Origin: VRUE01 sp963703175 | GTDB taxonomy: Bacteria; Actinomycetota; Thermoleophilia; Solirubrobacterales; 70-9 | DNA length: 64,000 bases | Direction: 5' to 3' | Assembly (NCBI GenBank): GCA_963703175.1 | Contig: OY969794.1 | Span: 2,418,001-2,482,000, forward strand | Part shown: in pieces, positions 49,803-59,753 of the stretch | How the letters are laid out: every line of letters starts with the position of its first letter | Position numbering within the stretch: position 1 is the stretch's first letter | Position numbers and translations under genes: made by a program | Notes under the pieces: model-generated | The model's input: only the letters and a program-made list of their open reading frames with translations | What the model was told of the DNA's origin: nothing | The model's database searches: none

Positions 49803-50906
49803 GGGCAGCGGCGGCGGCGCGATCTGCAGGTAGTGATTAAAGGACCAGTCGACGAAGCGTCTCGAGCCGAGGATGCGGATCATCGGCGCCAGCAGGCGCG
49901 GAGGAATCCGCGGGACGAGTCGCTGCACGCGCAGCATCCAGCGGAACTTCCACTCATGCGAGTCGTGGAACTCCGCGTAGCGAGCAGCCGCCCGCTCGCG
50001 ATCCTGGCTCCCGTCGTAGACGCCGCGCAACTCGCGCCCTAGATTGAGGCCAAAGTAGAGCGCGGTCCTGATTCCCTCCGCGGTTAATGGCAGGCAGTGC
50101 CCAGCCGAGTCGCCGACGAAGAAGACGCCACCCTCGGTGGCGTGGCGCAGCTTGTGAGGGATCCAGTTGCCCTGATAGCGGACGCGCTCGCTGCCCAGGT
50201 CTTCGGCCAGCAGTTCGGTCGTCTCGCGCACATGGAAGCGCGGGTCAAAGGAGCCCACTCCAATCCGCAGCTCGTCGCGGGCAGGGAATGACCAGCCGTA
50301 GCCGGCGGGCACGTAACGGCGATCGATCCAGACCGCAAGGTCCTCACTGCTGCCGCCGGGATGCACCTCGAGTCCGCGCGAGAGCGGCGCGTCGGGGGGC
50401 TGGAAGCCGTCCCCAGAAGCAAGCATGCGACGCCAGCCAAGCGCGTCAACTACAAGCGGAGCGGAGAGAACGCCACGATCAGTCTCGACCGCGATCACAC
50501 CGTCGCCGTTAGTCGGTGTAACGCGACCGTTCACCTTCGCCGTCTCGAAGCGGGCATCGCACTGGCTCCAGAGCAGTTTGCAAAGCTCGCGGTAGTCGAA
50601 GGTGGAGAAGGTCCAGGGAAGCTTGTAGCGCTTGCTCCCGTGGGGAGTGTGAATCAGCAGCGAACTGAAGCGCTGACGCTCGGCGCCCAGTAGCCCGGTC
50701 GCCTGCAGCCACTCGGTAGGAATGCCGCAGGCCGAGGTCTGCCGCTCACCGATCTCATAGCGATCGACGATCAGCACGTCGGCGCCGGAGCCGGCCAGTT
50801 CGCGGGCGACAGCTAGGCCGGCGAAGCTGGCGCCGCAGATCAGCACGTCATGGCTGCCGGAAAGGGGACCGCGTTCGTCCCCGCGTTTCGTCGCACGAGT
50901 CGGCAC
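49707..50906 (-). CDS. FAD-dependent oxidoreductase (geranylgeranyl reductase-like)
   Basis: A 399-residue flavoprotein. The FAD motif is VLICGASFAGLAVARELAG with a second block ADVLIVDR, and the conserved GVFFVGDSAGHCLPLTAEGIRTALYFG is present in the C-terminal half. It resembles geranylgeranyl reductases that saturate isoprenoid chains, or related halogenase/monooxygenase members. The last 35 or so residues (NGARHQQDDADHPLGTE...) lie antisense to the YdcZ-like gene, have no family look and may be a read-on past an older stop. Confidence 0.78.
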   Translation of the reverse strand: MPTRATKRGDERGPLSGSHDVLICGASFAGLAVARELAGSGADVLIVDRYEIGERQTSACGIPTEWLQATGLLGAERQRFSSLLIHTPHGSKRYKLPWTFSTFDYRELCKLLWSQCDARFETAKVNGRVTPTNGDGVIAVETDRGVLSAPLVVDALGWRRMLASGDGFQPPDAPLSRGLEVHPGGSSEDLAVWIDRRYVPAGYGWSFPARDELRIGVGSFDPRFHVRETTELLAEDLGSERVRYQGNWIPHKLRHATEGGVFFVGDSAGHCLPLTAEGIRTALYFGLNLGRELRGVYDGSQDRERAAARYAEFHDSHEWKFRWMLRVQRLVPRIPPRLLAPMIRILGSRRFVDWSFNHYLQIAPPPLPSADNKNGARHQQDDADHPLGTERDLVEAEQA

Positions 50907-50944
50907 GACGTGGAGCGTACTTACTTTGCAATGATGCCCCGGCT

Positions 50945-52519
50945 GTGTCCTTGACCGATACGACCTTGACTCCTGACGCTCCGACCGGTTCCCCGGTCGC
51001 GGGCTCCAATGGCTTGCTCGTCGAAATCGACGGCAAGATCGTGCCTAACTACGCGGCGACGATGGTCTCCTTCGACGAGGGCGACGTCGTCAAAGGCAAC
51101 GTCGTGCGGATCGACAAGGACGAGGTCCTGGTCGACATCGGCTACAAGTCGGAGGGGGTCATCCCCTCGACCGAGCTCTCAATCCGTAAGTCCGTAGACC
51201 CGGCAGATGAGGTCGAGTTGGGCGAGGAGATCGACGCCCTGGTCCTGACTAAAGAAGACGCCGAGGGCCGTCTTGTTCTCTCCAAGAAGCGCGCCCGTTT
51301 CGAGAAGGCGTGGCGCCGCATCGAGGCTGCCGCCGAGTCCGGCGAACCGGTCGAAGGCAACGTGATCGAGGTCGTCAAGGGTGGTCTTATCCTCGACCTG
51401 GGCGTGCGCGGTTTCCTACCTGCTTCGCTCGTCGACATCCGCCGCGTCCACAACCTCGACGAGTTCCTCGGCCAGAAACTCGAGTGCAAAGTGATCGAGC
51501 TCAACCGCAGCCGCAACAACGTGGTGCTCTCGCGGCGCGCCGTGCTCGAGGAAGAGCGCAAGGAGGTCCGCGAGCAGATCCTCGGACGGCTCGAGCCGGG
51601 CCAGGTGGTCGAGGGCAAGATCTCCAACATCGTCGACTTCGGCGCCTTCGTCGATCTCGATGGGATCGACGGCCTGATCCACATCTCAGAGCTTTCCTGG
51701 AGTCACGTCAACCATCCTTCCGAGGTCGTCTCGATTGGCGACACGGTGCGGATCAAAGTGCTCGACATCGACCGTGACCGCCAGCGCATCTCGCTTGGCC
51801 TCAAGCAGACCCAGGAGGACCCGTGGCAGCGGGTGATCAGCACCCATCGCTCCGGCGACGTCCTGGAGGGAACGGTCACCAAGGTCGTCGCCTTCGGCGC
51901 CTTTGTTGAGATTCTGCCCGGGGTCGAGGGTCTGGTCCACATTTCAGAGCTTGCCGATCACCACGTAGAGAGCCCGACCGAGGTGGTCGAGCCCAACTCG
52001 ACACTGAACGTGAAGATTCTCGAGATCGACGAGGAGCGGCGGCGCTTGTCGCTCAGTATCAAGCGGGTTGAGGGGCAGAACATGCCGATGGGCGACCTTG
52101 GCGAACAGTTGGAAGCAGCGGGTTCGGACGCCGAGGAGGCGTCGGATGAGGAGCCCCAGGCCGCGGGTCCTGTCGACGTAGGGGACCCCGAGGAGCCTCA
52201 GCCAGCGGGTCCTGTCGCGGCAGAGGACTCCTCGTCCTCGCAGGCTGCGGGCGAGGAGCCCACCGCCACGCCACCCGCTGGAGAGGCCACTGCGGAGGAG
52301 CTTGCTGAACCTGCTGCGCCGGTAGAGGAGCCTGCTGCCGAGGTCGCCTCTGAGCAGCCTGAGGTTGAGGAGGCCGTGGCTGAGGAGGCGACTGCCCCGG
52401 CGGATGAGGTGGCTGAGCAGCCTGATGGTGAGTCTCCAGAGGCCGATGCGCCTGAGGGTGAGGCTCCAGAGGCTGAGCCTGAGGCCGCCGAGTCGCCTGA
52501 GGCTCCGCCCGAGTCCTGA
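50945..52519 (+). CDS. rpsA: 30S ribosomal protein S1
   Basis: A 524-residue S1 starting at GTG 50945, with four S1 RNA-binding domains (about 35-105, 120-190, 205-280, 290-370): GDVVKGNVVRIDKDEVLVDIG, GNVIEVVKGGLILDLGVRGFLP, GKISNIVDFGAFVDLDGIDG, GTVTKVVAFGAFVEILPGVEG. The last 130 residues form an acidic Ala/Glu/Pro tail typical of actinobacterial S1. Within it, residues about 400-431 (52144-52237) carry two copies of GCGGGTCCTGTCG and a weak inverted repeat related to the elements beside lepA. Confidence 0.95.
   Translation: MSLTDTTLTPDAPTGSPVAGSNGLLVEIDGKIVPNYAATMVSFDEGDVVKGNVVRIDKDEVLVDIGYKSEGVIPSTELSIRKSVDPADEVELGEEIDALVLTKEDAEGRLVLSKKRARFEKAWRRIEAAAESGEPVEGNVIEVVKGGLILDLGVRGFLPASLVDIRRVHNLDEFLGQKLECKVIELNRSRNNVVLSRRAVLEEERKEVREQILGRLEPGQVVEGKISNIVDFGAFVDLDGIDGLIHISELSWSHVNHPSEVVSIGDTVRIKVLDIDRDRQRISLGLKQTQEDPWQRVISTHRSGDVLEGTVTKVVAFGAFVEILPGVEGLVHISELADHHVESPTEVVEPNSTLNVKILEIDEERRRLSLSIKRVEGQNMPMGDLGEQLEAAGSDAEEASDEEPQAAGPVDVGDPEEPQPAGPVAAEDSSSSQAAGEEPTATPPAGEATAEELAEPAAPVEEPAAEVASEQPEVEEAVAEEATAPADEVAEQPDGESPEADAPEGEAPEAEPEAAESPEAPPES
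52144..52237. repeat. Possible palindromic element 12 (family D), in the rpsA tail
   Basis: GGATGAGGAGCCC (52144-52156) pairs with GGACTCCTCGTCC (52225-52237) at 11 of 13 positions. The interior holds GCGGGTCCTGTCGACG and GCGGGTCCTGTCGCGG; the second is identical over 16 bases to the terminus of the lepA-flanking elements. It is far less regular than the other elements and sits in low-complexity coding sequence, so the call is tentative. Confidence 0.4.
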
Positions 52520-52528
52520 GCTTGGGCT

Positions 52529-53113
52529 GTGGCCCGGCCGCTTACGATCGGGCTTACTGGGGGGATCGCGGCTGGGAAGTCGGAGGCCCTTGCTGCCTTT
52601 GAGCGGCTGGGGGCGGCGACGATCTCCAGCGATGCAGTGGTCCACGAGCTGCTCGAGACCGAGCCGCTGCTGCCGCGCCTGGTCGAGCGCTGGGGGCGAA
52701 AGGTCGCCCCAGGCGGCCGCGTGGACCGTGACCAGATCGGCTCGATCGTCTTCGCTGCTCCCGATGAGCTGAAGTGGCTGGAGAGCCAGATCCACCCTCT
52801 CGTCGGGGAGCGGATCGGGACTTGGCTGACAAGCCTGGGCGAGGAGGCAGATGTGGCTGTGGTCGAGGTGCCGCTGCTTTTCGAGTCCGGCATGGAGCAG
52901 GTCTTCGACACGACCGTCACCGTGATCGCCACCGACGAGGTTCGCCGCGAGCGGGCCGCGGGCCGCGGCCACGCCCTGGTCGATGAGCGCGAGGCCCGCC
53001 AGCTGGCTCAGGATGAGAAGGCGGCCCGCGCCGAGCACGTGGTCGAGAACGATGGCAGCGTCGCTGATCTCGAGCAAGCGCTGTCCGCCCTTGTCGAGAA
53101 GCTGCGTGCATGA
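52529..53113 (+). CDS. coaE: Dephospho-CoA kinase
   Basis: CoaE phosphorylates dephospho-CoA to finish coenzyme A. The 194-residue protein starts at GTG 52529. P-loop GLTGGIAAGKS is near the N-terminus, followed by ISSDAVVHEL, HPLVGERI, VEVPLLFESGMEQVFD and RRERAAGRG. Length is normal. It follows rpsA by ten bases and overlaps the transglycosylase start by four bases. Confidence 0.94.
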   Translation: MARPLTIGLTGGIAAGKSEALAAFERLGAATISSDAVVHELLETEPLLPRLVERWGRKVAPGGRVDRDQIGSIVFAAPDELKWLESQIHPLVGERIGTWLTSLGEEADVAVVEVPLLFESGMEQVFDTTVTVIATDEVRRERAAGRGHALVDEREARQLAQDEKAARAEHVVENDGSVADLEQALSALVEKLRA

Positions 53114-53691
53114 GGAAGCGGACGAGGCGGCGGCGGCGCCTGCTCGCCGCGGGCGCCGCGGTCGTTGCCGGCCTCGCAGTGGGCCTGGCGCTCGGGGTCT
53201 TCGGCAAGTTCGACGACGTAATCCAGGAGCTGACGCTGCCGCTGCGCCACGAGGACATCATCCGCCAGCAGGCCGCCGACAAGCACGTCGAAGCCTCGCT
53301 GATCGCGGCCGTGATCTACGCCGAGTCGCGTTTCGAAGATCAGACTTCCAAGGCCGGCGCGCGCGGTCTGATGCAGATAACGCCGGCAACCGCCAAAGAG
53401 ATCGAGCGGCTCAGTGGCGGCACCACCTTCAACCTCACCGACCTAGGTGATCCGGAAATCAACATTCGGTATGGCACCTTCTACCTACGTGAACTGCTCA
53501 ACCGCTACGGCAACAACAAGGTCGCCGCGCTGGCTGCCTACAACGCCGGGCCGACTCAGGCCGATGAATGGGGTGGGTCGGACTTGACCCTTGACCAGAT
53601 TCCACTCGAAGAGACCCGCGCCTACGTAGCTGACGTGCTCGACAAGCAGCGCGCTTACCGCGAGAAGTACGCCAAGGAGCTGGGATATTGA
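53110..53691 (+). CDS. Lytic transglycosylase (SLT domain)
   Basis: A 193-residue exported peptidoglycan-cleaving enzyme: signal or anchor at about 12-32, then an SLT domain with catalytic Glu in AVIYAESRFEDQTSKAGARGLMQITPATA, followed by INIRYGTFYLRELLNRYGNNKVAALAAYNAGPTQADEWGG. All family motifs (ESR, GLMQI, AYNAG) are present. It is translationally coupled with coaE before it and the MFS gene after it. Confidence 0.93.
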   Translation: MRKRTRRRRRLLAAGAAVVAGLAVGLALGVFGKFDDVIQELTLPLRHEDIIRQQAADKHVEASLIAAVIYAESRFEDQTSKAGARGLMQITPATAKEIERLSGGTTFNLTDLGDPEINIRYGTFYLRELLNRYGNNKVAALAAYNAGPTQADEWGGSDLTLDQIPLEETRAYVADVLDKQRAYREKYAKELGY

Positions 53692-55055
53692 GCGCGCCGC
53701 GCCCTCGCCTTGCAGCCTTGGCGATCGCCGTCGGCCTGGTCCTTGCCGACTCGTCGATCGTCGTCCTAGCGCTGCCGGAGATCTATCGCGATCTCGACAC
53801 CAGCGTCGCCGGCGTCACCTGGGTGCTCATCTCCTTCAACTTAGTGATGGCGCTCGCCGCCGTTCCGGCCGCCCATCTCGCCCGCCGTATTGGCCCGGGT
53901 CGCGCCGCGGCAATCGGCCTCGCTGTCTTCGCTGGGGCCGGGCTCGCCTGCGGGCTGGCCGCTGAGCTGAGCACGCTGATCGCGGCCCGTTGTGTGCAGG
54001 CGGTGGGTGGCGCCATAGCGGTGACCGCGGTCCTGGAGCTGCTGCCAGCGACGGTCGGATCGGAGCGCCGAGCGGTTGCCATCTGGGCGACCGCCGGGGC
54101 AACCGGAGCTGCCCTGGGCCCGGCGGTGGGCGGTCTGCTGACCGAGCTTGTCTCCTGGCAGTCGATCTTCCTGATCCAGGCGCCAATCGCGATCGTCGCC
54201 GGCGTGCCGATCCTCGCCGTCGCTCGGCACGAGGCTGCGACCGGCATCGTCTCCACGGAGCTGCGCCGCACCGGCCGCCCGCACCTGCTTGCCAACCTGG
54301 CACTGGCGATGGTCTCGGCGGCGATTGCCGCCGCCCTCTTCCTGCTCGTTCTGCTGCTGATCGAAGGCTGGCGCCTTAGCCCAATCGGTGCGGCGATCGT
54401 CGTCTCCGCGATGCCCCTGGCTGCTCTGCTCGGCGCCAGGCTGGGCCCTAGCGCGGGGAACGAGCGCGCCCGTGCCGCGGCGGGAGCGATCCTCGTCGCC
54501 GGCGGTCTTGGCGGCCTAGCCCTGCTGCCTAAGGCGGAGGTAGCGCTGACCGTTCCCCCGCAGCTCCTGGTCGGTTTCGGCCTCGCGCTGGTTCTCTCGG
54601 CGCTGACCGAGACTGCGCTTGCCGGCCGGGCGCCGCAGGCGATTCACGGCGGCTGGACGATCTCTGCCCGGCACGCGGGCGTCGCCATTGGCCTGATCGC
54701 TTTGACCCCGCTCTTCACCTCTGACATTGCGCAACAGCGGCACGACGCGATCGACGCCAGTACCGCGATCGTGCTCGACTCACAGGTCGAACCGCTGCTG
54801 AAGTTGCAGCTGGCGCAGCGAATCGAGGATCGCCTGGAAGGGGAGCGGGGGAAAGTACCGACGCTCGGCCCCGCCTTTGAGCCGCTGCCGGAAGACCCGG
54901 GCGATCGTGCCGACGTCATCCGACTGCGTGAAGAACTCCAGGACCAGCTCGACCGGGGCGCCACTCATGCGTTCAGCCCATCCTTCGGCCTCGGTGCCCT
55001 GATCGGCCTGCTCGCCCTGATCCCGATCGGCCTGGCGCGGAGGGTCGATCTATGA
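53688..55055 (+). CDS. MFS transporter, DHA2-like
   Basis: A 455-residue transporter with about 14 hydrophobic helices, starting at TTG 53688 inside the slt stop. Family features are LADSSIVVLALPEIYRDL in helix 1 (motif D1-like), WVLISFNLVMA, and RIGPGRAAAIG in loop 2-3 (degenerate motif A). Before the last helix a soluble stretch of about 110 residues (HDAIDASTAIVLDSQVEPLL...) is unusual. Substrate unknown. The downstream gene overlaps it. Confidence 0.85.
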   Translation: MSAPRPRLAALAIAVGLVLADSSIVVLALPEIYRDLDTSVAGVTWVLISFNLVMALAAVPAAHLARRIGPGRAAAIGLAVFAGAGLACGLAAELSTLIAARCVQAVGGAIAVTAVLELLPATVGSERRAVAIWATAGATGAALGPAVGGLLTELVSWQSIFLIQAPIAIVAGVPILAVARHEAATGIVSTELRRTGRPHLLANLALAMVSAAIAAALFLLVLLLIEGWRLSPIGAAIVVSAMPLAALLGARLGPSAGNERARAAAGAILVAGGLGGLALLPKAEVALTVPPQLLVGFGLALVLSALTETALAGRAPQAIHGGWTISARHAGVAIGLIALTPLFTSDIAQQRHDAIDASTAIVLDSQVEPLLKLQLAQRIEDRLEGERGKVPTLGPAFEPLPEDPGDRADVIRLREELQDQLDRGATHAFSPSFGLGALIGLLALIPIGLARRVDL

Positions 55056-55582
55056 GCGCGGGCGCGGACAACAGGGGCCGTTTCCTGATCGCCGCCGCAA
55101 TCGTCGCTTCGCTGGCGCTCGTTTTCACCTACCTGGCGGCCGGCGGGTCCTCCTATGAGCCAGCAAAGACCCAGGATCCTTGTAAGCCGCGGCCCTGGCG
55201 CGACCCGGAAGGCCTGCAGCAGATCGCGGAGCAGTTCTCACTCTCGGCCCTCGACGGCGCTGCCTGTCAGCTGGGAGTCAGTCGCGAGACGCTGGCTCGC
55301 GCCCTCGCTACGCCGGAGTCGCGCGAACGCTTCACGCAGCGCTACGGAATCGACGACGCGGAGCTGGCGCGAGCGATTCGCGCCGGCTTACTGAGGGCAA
55401 TCGACGACGCCGAACGCGCCGGTGCCCTCAATCCGCTTCTAGGCGCCCCTCTTAGGGCGACGGTGCGGCAGATCCCAATCGACCAAGCAATAGAACTGAT
55501 CAAGGACGCCCGCTCTCTCCTGGACAATCTCGAAAGCTTCCTGGGTCCCGCCGGCGGCCTCATCGAACAATTCCTTCCTTAG
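55052..55582 (+). CDS. Membrane-anchored protein of unknown function
   Basis: A 176-residue protein with an N-terminal hydrophobic segment (about 10-30) and a helical remainder that has a LGVSRETLARALATPESRERFTQRYGIDD segment and a C-terminal amphipathic helix. I do not recognise the family. It starts at ATG 55052 inside the MFS stop, so the four genes coaE, slt, MFS and this one form a tightly coupled unit; it may assist the transporter. Confidence 0.6.
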   Translation: MSAGADNRGRFLIAAAIVASLALVFTYLAAGGSSYEPAKTQDPCKPRPWRDPEGLQQIAEQFSLSALDGAACQLGVSRETLARALATPESRERFTQRYGIDDAELARAIRAGLLRAIDDAERAGALNPLLGAPLRATVRQIPIDQAIELIKDARSLLDNLESFLGPAGGLIEQFLP

Positions 55583-55597
55583 GACAGGCCTGCCTGG

Positions 55598-55846
55598 CTA
55601 CTTCTTGAACTGGAACTTCTGCGATTTCACGCTCCAGGAGATGCCGGTGCAGAGTTCTTCCGGCGTCACCTCGAGGGCACTGGAGAGCTTGATGATCGTG
55701 CCCAGTCGTGGCTCGCGGCCGCCGCGCTCTAAGAGTGAGATCTCGGTGCGGTGCAGGTCGCAGCGGAAACCGAGCTCCTCTTGGGAGATTTCGGCTTTCT
55801 GCCGGGCTTTACGCAGGCTGATGGAGAAGCGGTCGCGTGGTTTCAT
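55598..55846 (-). CDS. XRE-family transcriptional regulator
   Basis: An 82-residue single HTH domain: LRKARQKAEISQEELGFRCDLHRTEISLLERGGREPRLGTIIKLSSALEVTPEELCTGI, the Cro/C1-type helix-turn-helix at about residues 10-65. The short C-terminal tail ends FQFKK. Target and partners are unknown. It lies between the coaE-MFS unit and the DoxX-like gene. Confidence 0.85.
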   Translation of the reverse strand: MKPRDRFSISLRKARQKAEISQEELGFRCDLHRTEISLLERGGREPRLGTIIKLSSALEVTPEELCTGISWSVKSQKFQFKK

Positions 55847-55915
55847 GGACGAGATTCTCTGTGCTTGCTGACAGAAGCTCTACAGACAGCGCGCTTCCAA
55901 ACGGAACTCGCGCGT

Positions 55916-56296
55916 TTATCCTACTGGTGTCTGGCGAGTAGCGCGCCAAACCCAGAGCATCGCTAATGGCTGCAATGGCAGTCGCGCCCAAAGCGCCCAT
56001 CGCGGCACGCGATCCAAGTCGAGGCCACGCACCTGGTCGGGATTAACAGCCATGTGCACGTTCGCGGGAAAGACCGCGACCAGCAAAGCGAGCAGCCACC
56101 AGCGGGCGAAGCGGCGGCTGCTCGGTGCGATGACGGCCGCAGCGCCGGCGATCTCGGCCACGCCGCTGACGATCACTGCCTCGCGATGGCGCGGTAACGA
56201 CGGCGGCATCATCGCTTCGTAGCTGCGCGGGATGACGAAGTGCATCGTTCCGGCGAAGGCAAAGAAGGCTGAGAGTGCTTTCTGCGAACGGGTCAT
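55916..56296 (-). CDS. DoxX-like membrane protein
   Basis: A 126-residue protein with four hydrophobic helices: ALSAFFAFAGTMHFVIPRSYEAMMP, VIVSGVAEIAGAAAVIAP, WWLLALLVAVFPANVHMAV, LPLQPLAMLWVW. The NVHM segment and the FAGTMHF start match the DoxX/DUF4267-type families. Role unknown. Divergent from uvrB with about 75 bases between. Confidence 0.75.
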   Translation of the reverse strand: MTRSQKALSAFFAFAGTMHFVIPRSYEAMMPPSLPRHREAVIVSGVAEIAGAAAVIAPSSRRFARWWLLALLVAVFPANVHMAVNPDQVRGLDLDRVPRWALWARLPLQPLAMLWVWRATRQTPVG

Positions 56297-56370
56297 CGGC
56301 CGCGCAGACTAGCCGCTTGGCGACTTAGCCCCCGTATAAGGACGGAAAGTCGCCACGCTATGGTCACCCG

Positions 56371-58368
<1,998 letters not shown>

Positions 58369-58488
58369 CCGGCGCCCTGACCGGCGCATATCGGCGTCCT
58401 CCCTCGGTCATGTGCGGAGCACACTCCCTCGGTCGTCCTTGATCTGCTTGGCCAGGCCACCGCTCAGGCGCCGGCAAGGGCGTATTGC

Positions 58489-58869
58489 TCAGCTGAGCAG
58501 CTTCGCCGCCTTGGCGCTGTCGCCGAAGAACTCGCCCCGCACGACCTTGCCGTCGCCGTCGAACTTCATCAGGTGCGCGAAGGGCGCCTCAAAGCTGCCC
58601 TTGTCGTTGCCGCCGCGCTGCGTCCCACGCACGACCACATAGTCGCCGGCGTCGATGAACTCCTCGGGCTCGACGCTGAACGAGGTCCAGTAGTTCGGGA
58701 TTTGAGCGAAGTTCCCCATGATCGCATCGCGGCCCTGGACTGCACCGCCGAGCGGTAGCTCGTCCGAGGTAACCCAGACCGCGTCCTCGGCGAAATCCTC
58801 TTGTAGCGCGGCGAGGTCGCCTCGGCCAAAGGCCTCGTACGCGGACCGGGCGCTGTCAACGTTCGACAT
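58489..58869 (-). CDS. SnoaL-like (nuclear transport factor 2 fold) protein
   Basis: A 126-residue small alpha+beta barrel protein. The start is ATG 58869, with GGAG just upstream; a longer frame upstream is not family-like. SARSAYEAFGRGDLAALQEDFAEDAVW and GRDAIMGNFAQIPNYWTSFSVEPEEFI are typical of SnoaL/ketosteroid isomerase-like proteins. Function cannot be told from the fold alone. The gap to uvrB (58369-58488) holds a few short direct repeats (TGACCGGCGC, CTCCCTCGGTC). Confidence 0.8.
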   Translation of the reverse strand: MSNVDSARSAYEAFGRGDLAALQEDFAEDAVWVTSDELPLGGAVQGRDAIMGNFAQIPNYWTSFSVEPEEFIDAGDYVVVRGTQRGGNDKGSFEAPFAHLMKFDGDGKVVRGEFFGDSAKAAKLLS

Positions 58870-58968
58870 ATCTACTCCTTCGGTTGACTTCTCCCCGCCC
58901 AAGGAGACCGTACGCCCAAAGAATCGTTTTCGCAAGCCGGAGCCTCCGCCATCTAATCTCCCTCGCGT

Positions 58969-59706
58969 ATGTCGATCGATGTGACCGAGGCGACCTTCGG
59001 CCAGGAGGTGATCGAGCGCTCCGGGCAGGTGCCGGTCGTGGTCGATTTCTGGGCGGAGTGGTGTGGTCCCTGTCGGACCCTGACTCCGGCGCTGGAGGCC
59101 GCCGAGCAGGCCCGCGGGGGAAAGGTGATGTTGGCCAAGATCGACGTCGATTCGAACCAGACGCTTGCGGCGCGTTACCGCGTGCAGGGGATTCCGGCCG
59201 TGAGGGCCTTTCGCGACGGCAAAGTCGTGAATGAGTTCGTCGGCGCAGTGCCAAAGGTGAAAGTCGAGGAGCTTTTCGACTCGCTGCTGCCCTCGCGGGC
59301 CGACGAGTTGCTGGCCAAAGGCGACGAGTTATCGTTGCGCGAGGCGGCCGAACTTGAACCGCGTCGAGCCGACATCGCCGTTGCCTTAGCTCGCGCGCGA
59401 CTCGAGCGTGGGGCGGAGGAGGAGGCGCTGGAAGCGGTTGAGCCGCACGAGGGCGATTTTGCCGCCGAGGGGATTGCCGCACGTGTGCGACTCGCCAAGC
59501 AGGGCGCCGGGGGCGAGGCCTTCGTCAGTCTCGATCGCGGTCAGCGGGAGGCGGCGCTCGACGCCTTGCTGGACGAGATCGACGACGCCGACGAGGACAC
59601 GCGCGAGGATCTGCGCCGCACCGTCATCGGCATTCTCAGCGAAGCCGATCCAACCGACCCCAGGGCGCGCGAGTACCGCAAACGCTTGGCTGCCGCTCTC
59701 TACTGA
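58969..59706 (+). CDS. Thioredoxin-domain protein with a co-chaperone-like tail (CnoX/YbbN-type)
   Basis: A 245-residue protein. The N-terminal thioredoxin domain has the redox motif in VDFWAEWCGPCRTLTPALE (CGPC, about residues 29-32) and YRVQGIPAVRAFRDGK with the cis-Pro. Residues about 110-240 are helical, with short repeats resembling the tetratricopeptide tail of YbbN/CnoX (ELEPRRADIAVALARARLERG, FVSLDRGQREAALDALLDEID). This suggests protein-thiol repair or chaperone support. It is not a classical thioredoxin because of its length. Confidence 0.85.
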   Translation: MSIDVTEATFGQEVIERSGQVPVVVDFWAEWCGPCRTLTPALEAAEQARGGKVMLAKIDVDSNQTLAARYRVQGIPAVRAFRDGKVVNEFVGAVPKVKVEELFDSLLPSRADELLAKGDELSLREAAELEPRRADIAVALARARLERGAEEEALEAVEPHEGDFAAEGIAARVRLAKQGAGGEAFVSLDRGQREAALDALLDEIDDADEDTREDLRRTVIGILSEADPTDPRAREYRKRLAAALY

Positions 59707-59753
59707 GGCTCGGCGCTACAGGAAGCAGCCGCAGCGAGCGCGAATATGAGCGG

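Noticed and set aside
58369..58488. Short direct repeats after uvrB as a CRISPR or tandem array
   Set aside because: Only two or three short copies (TGACCGGCGC; CTCCCTCGGTC) with no regular spacer; not an array.
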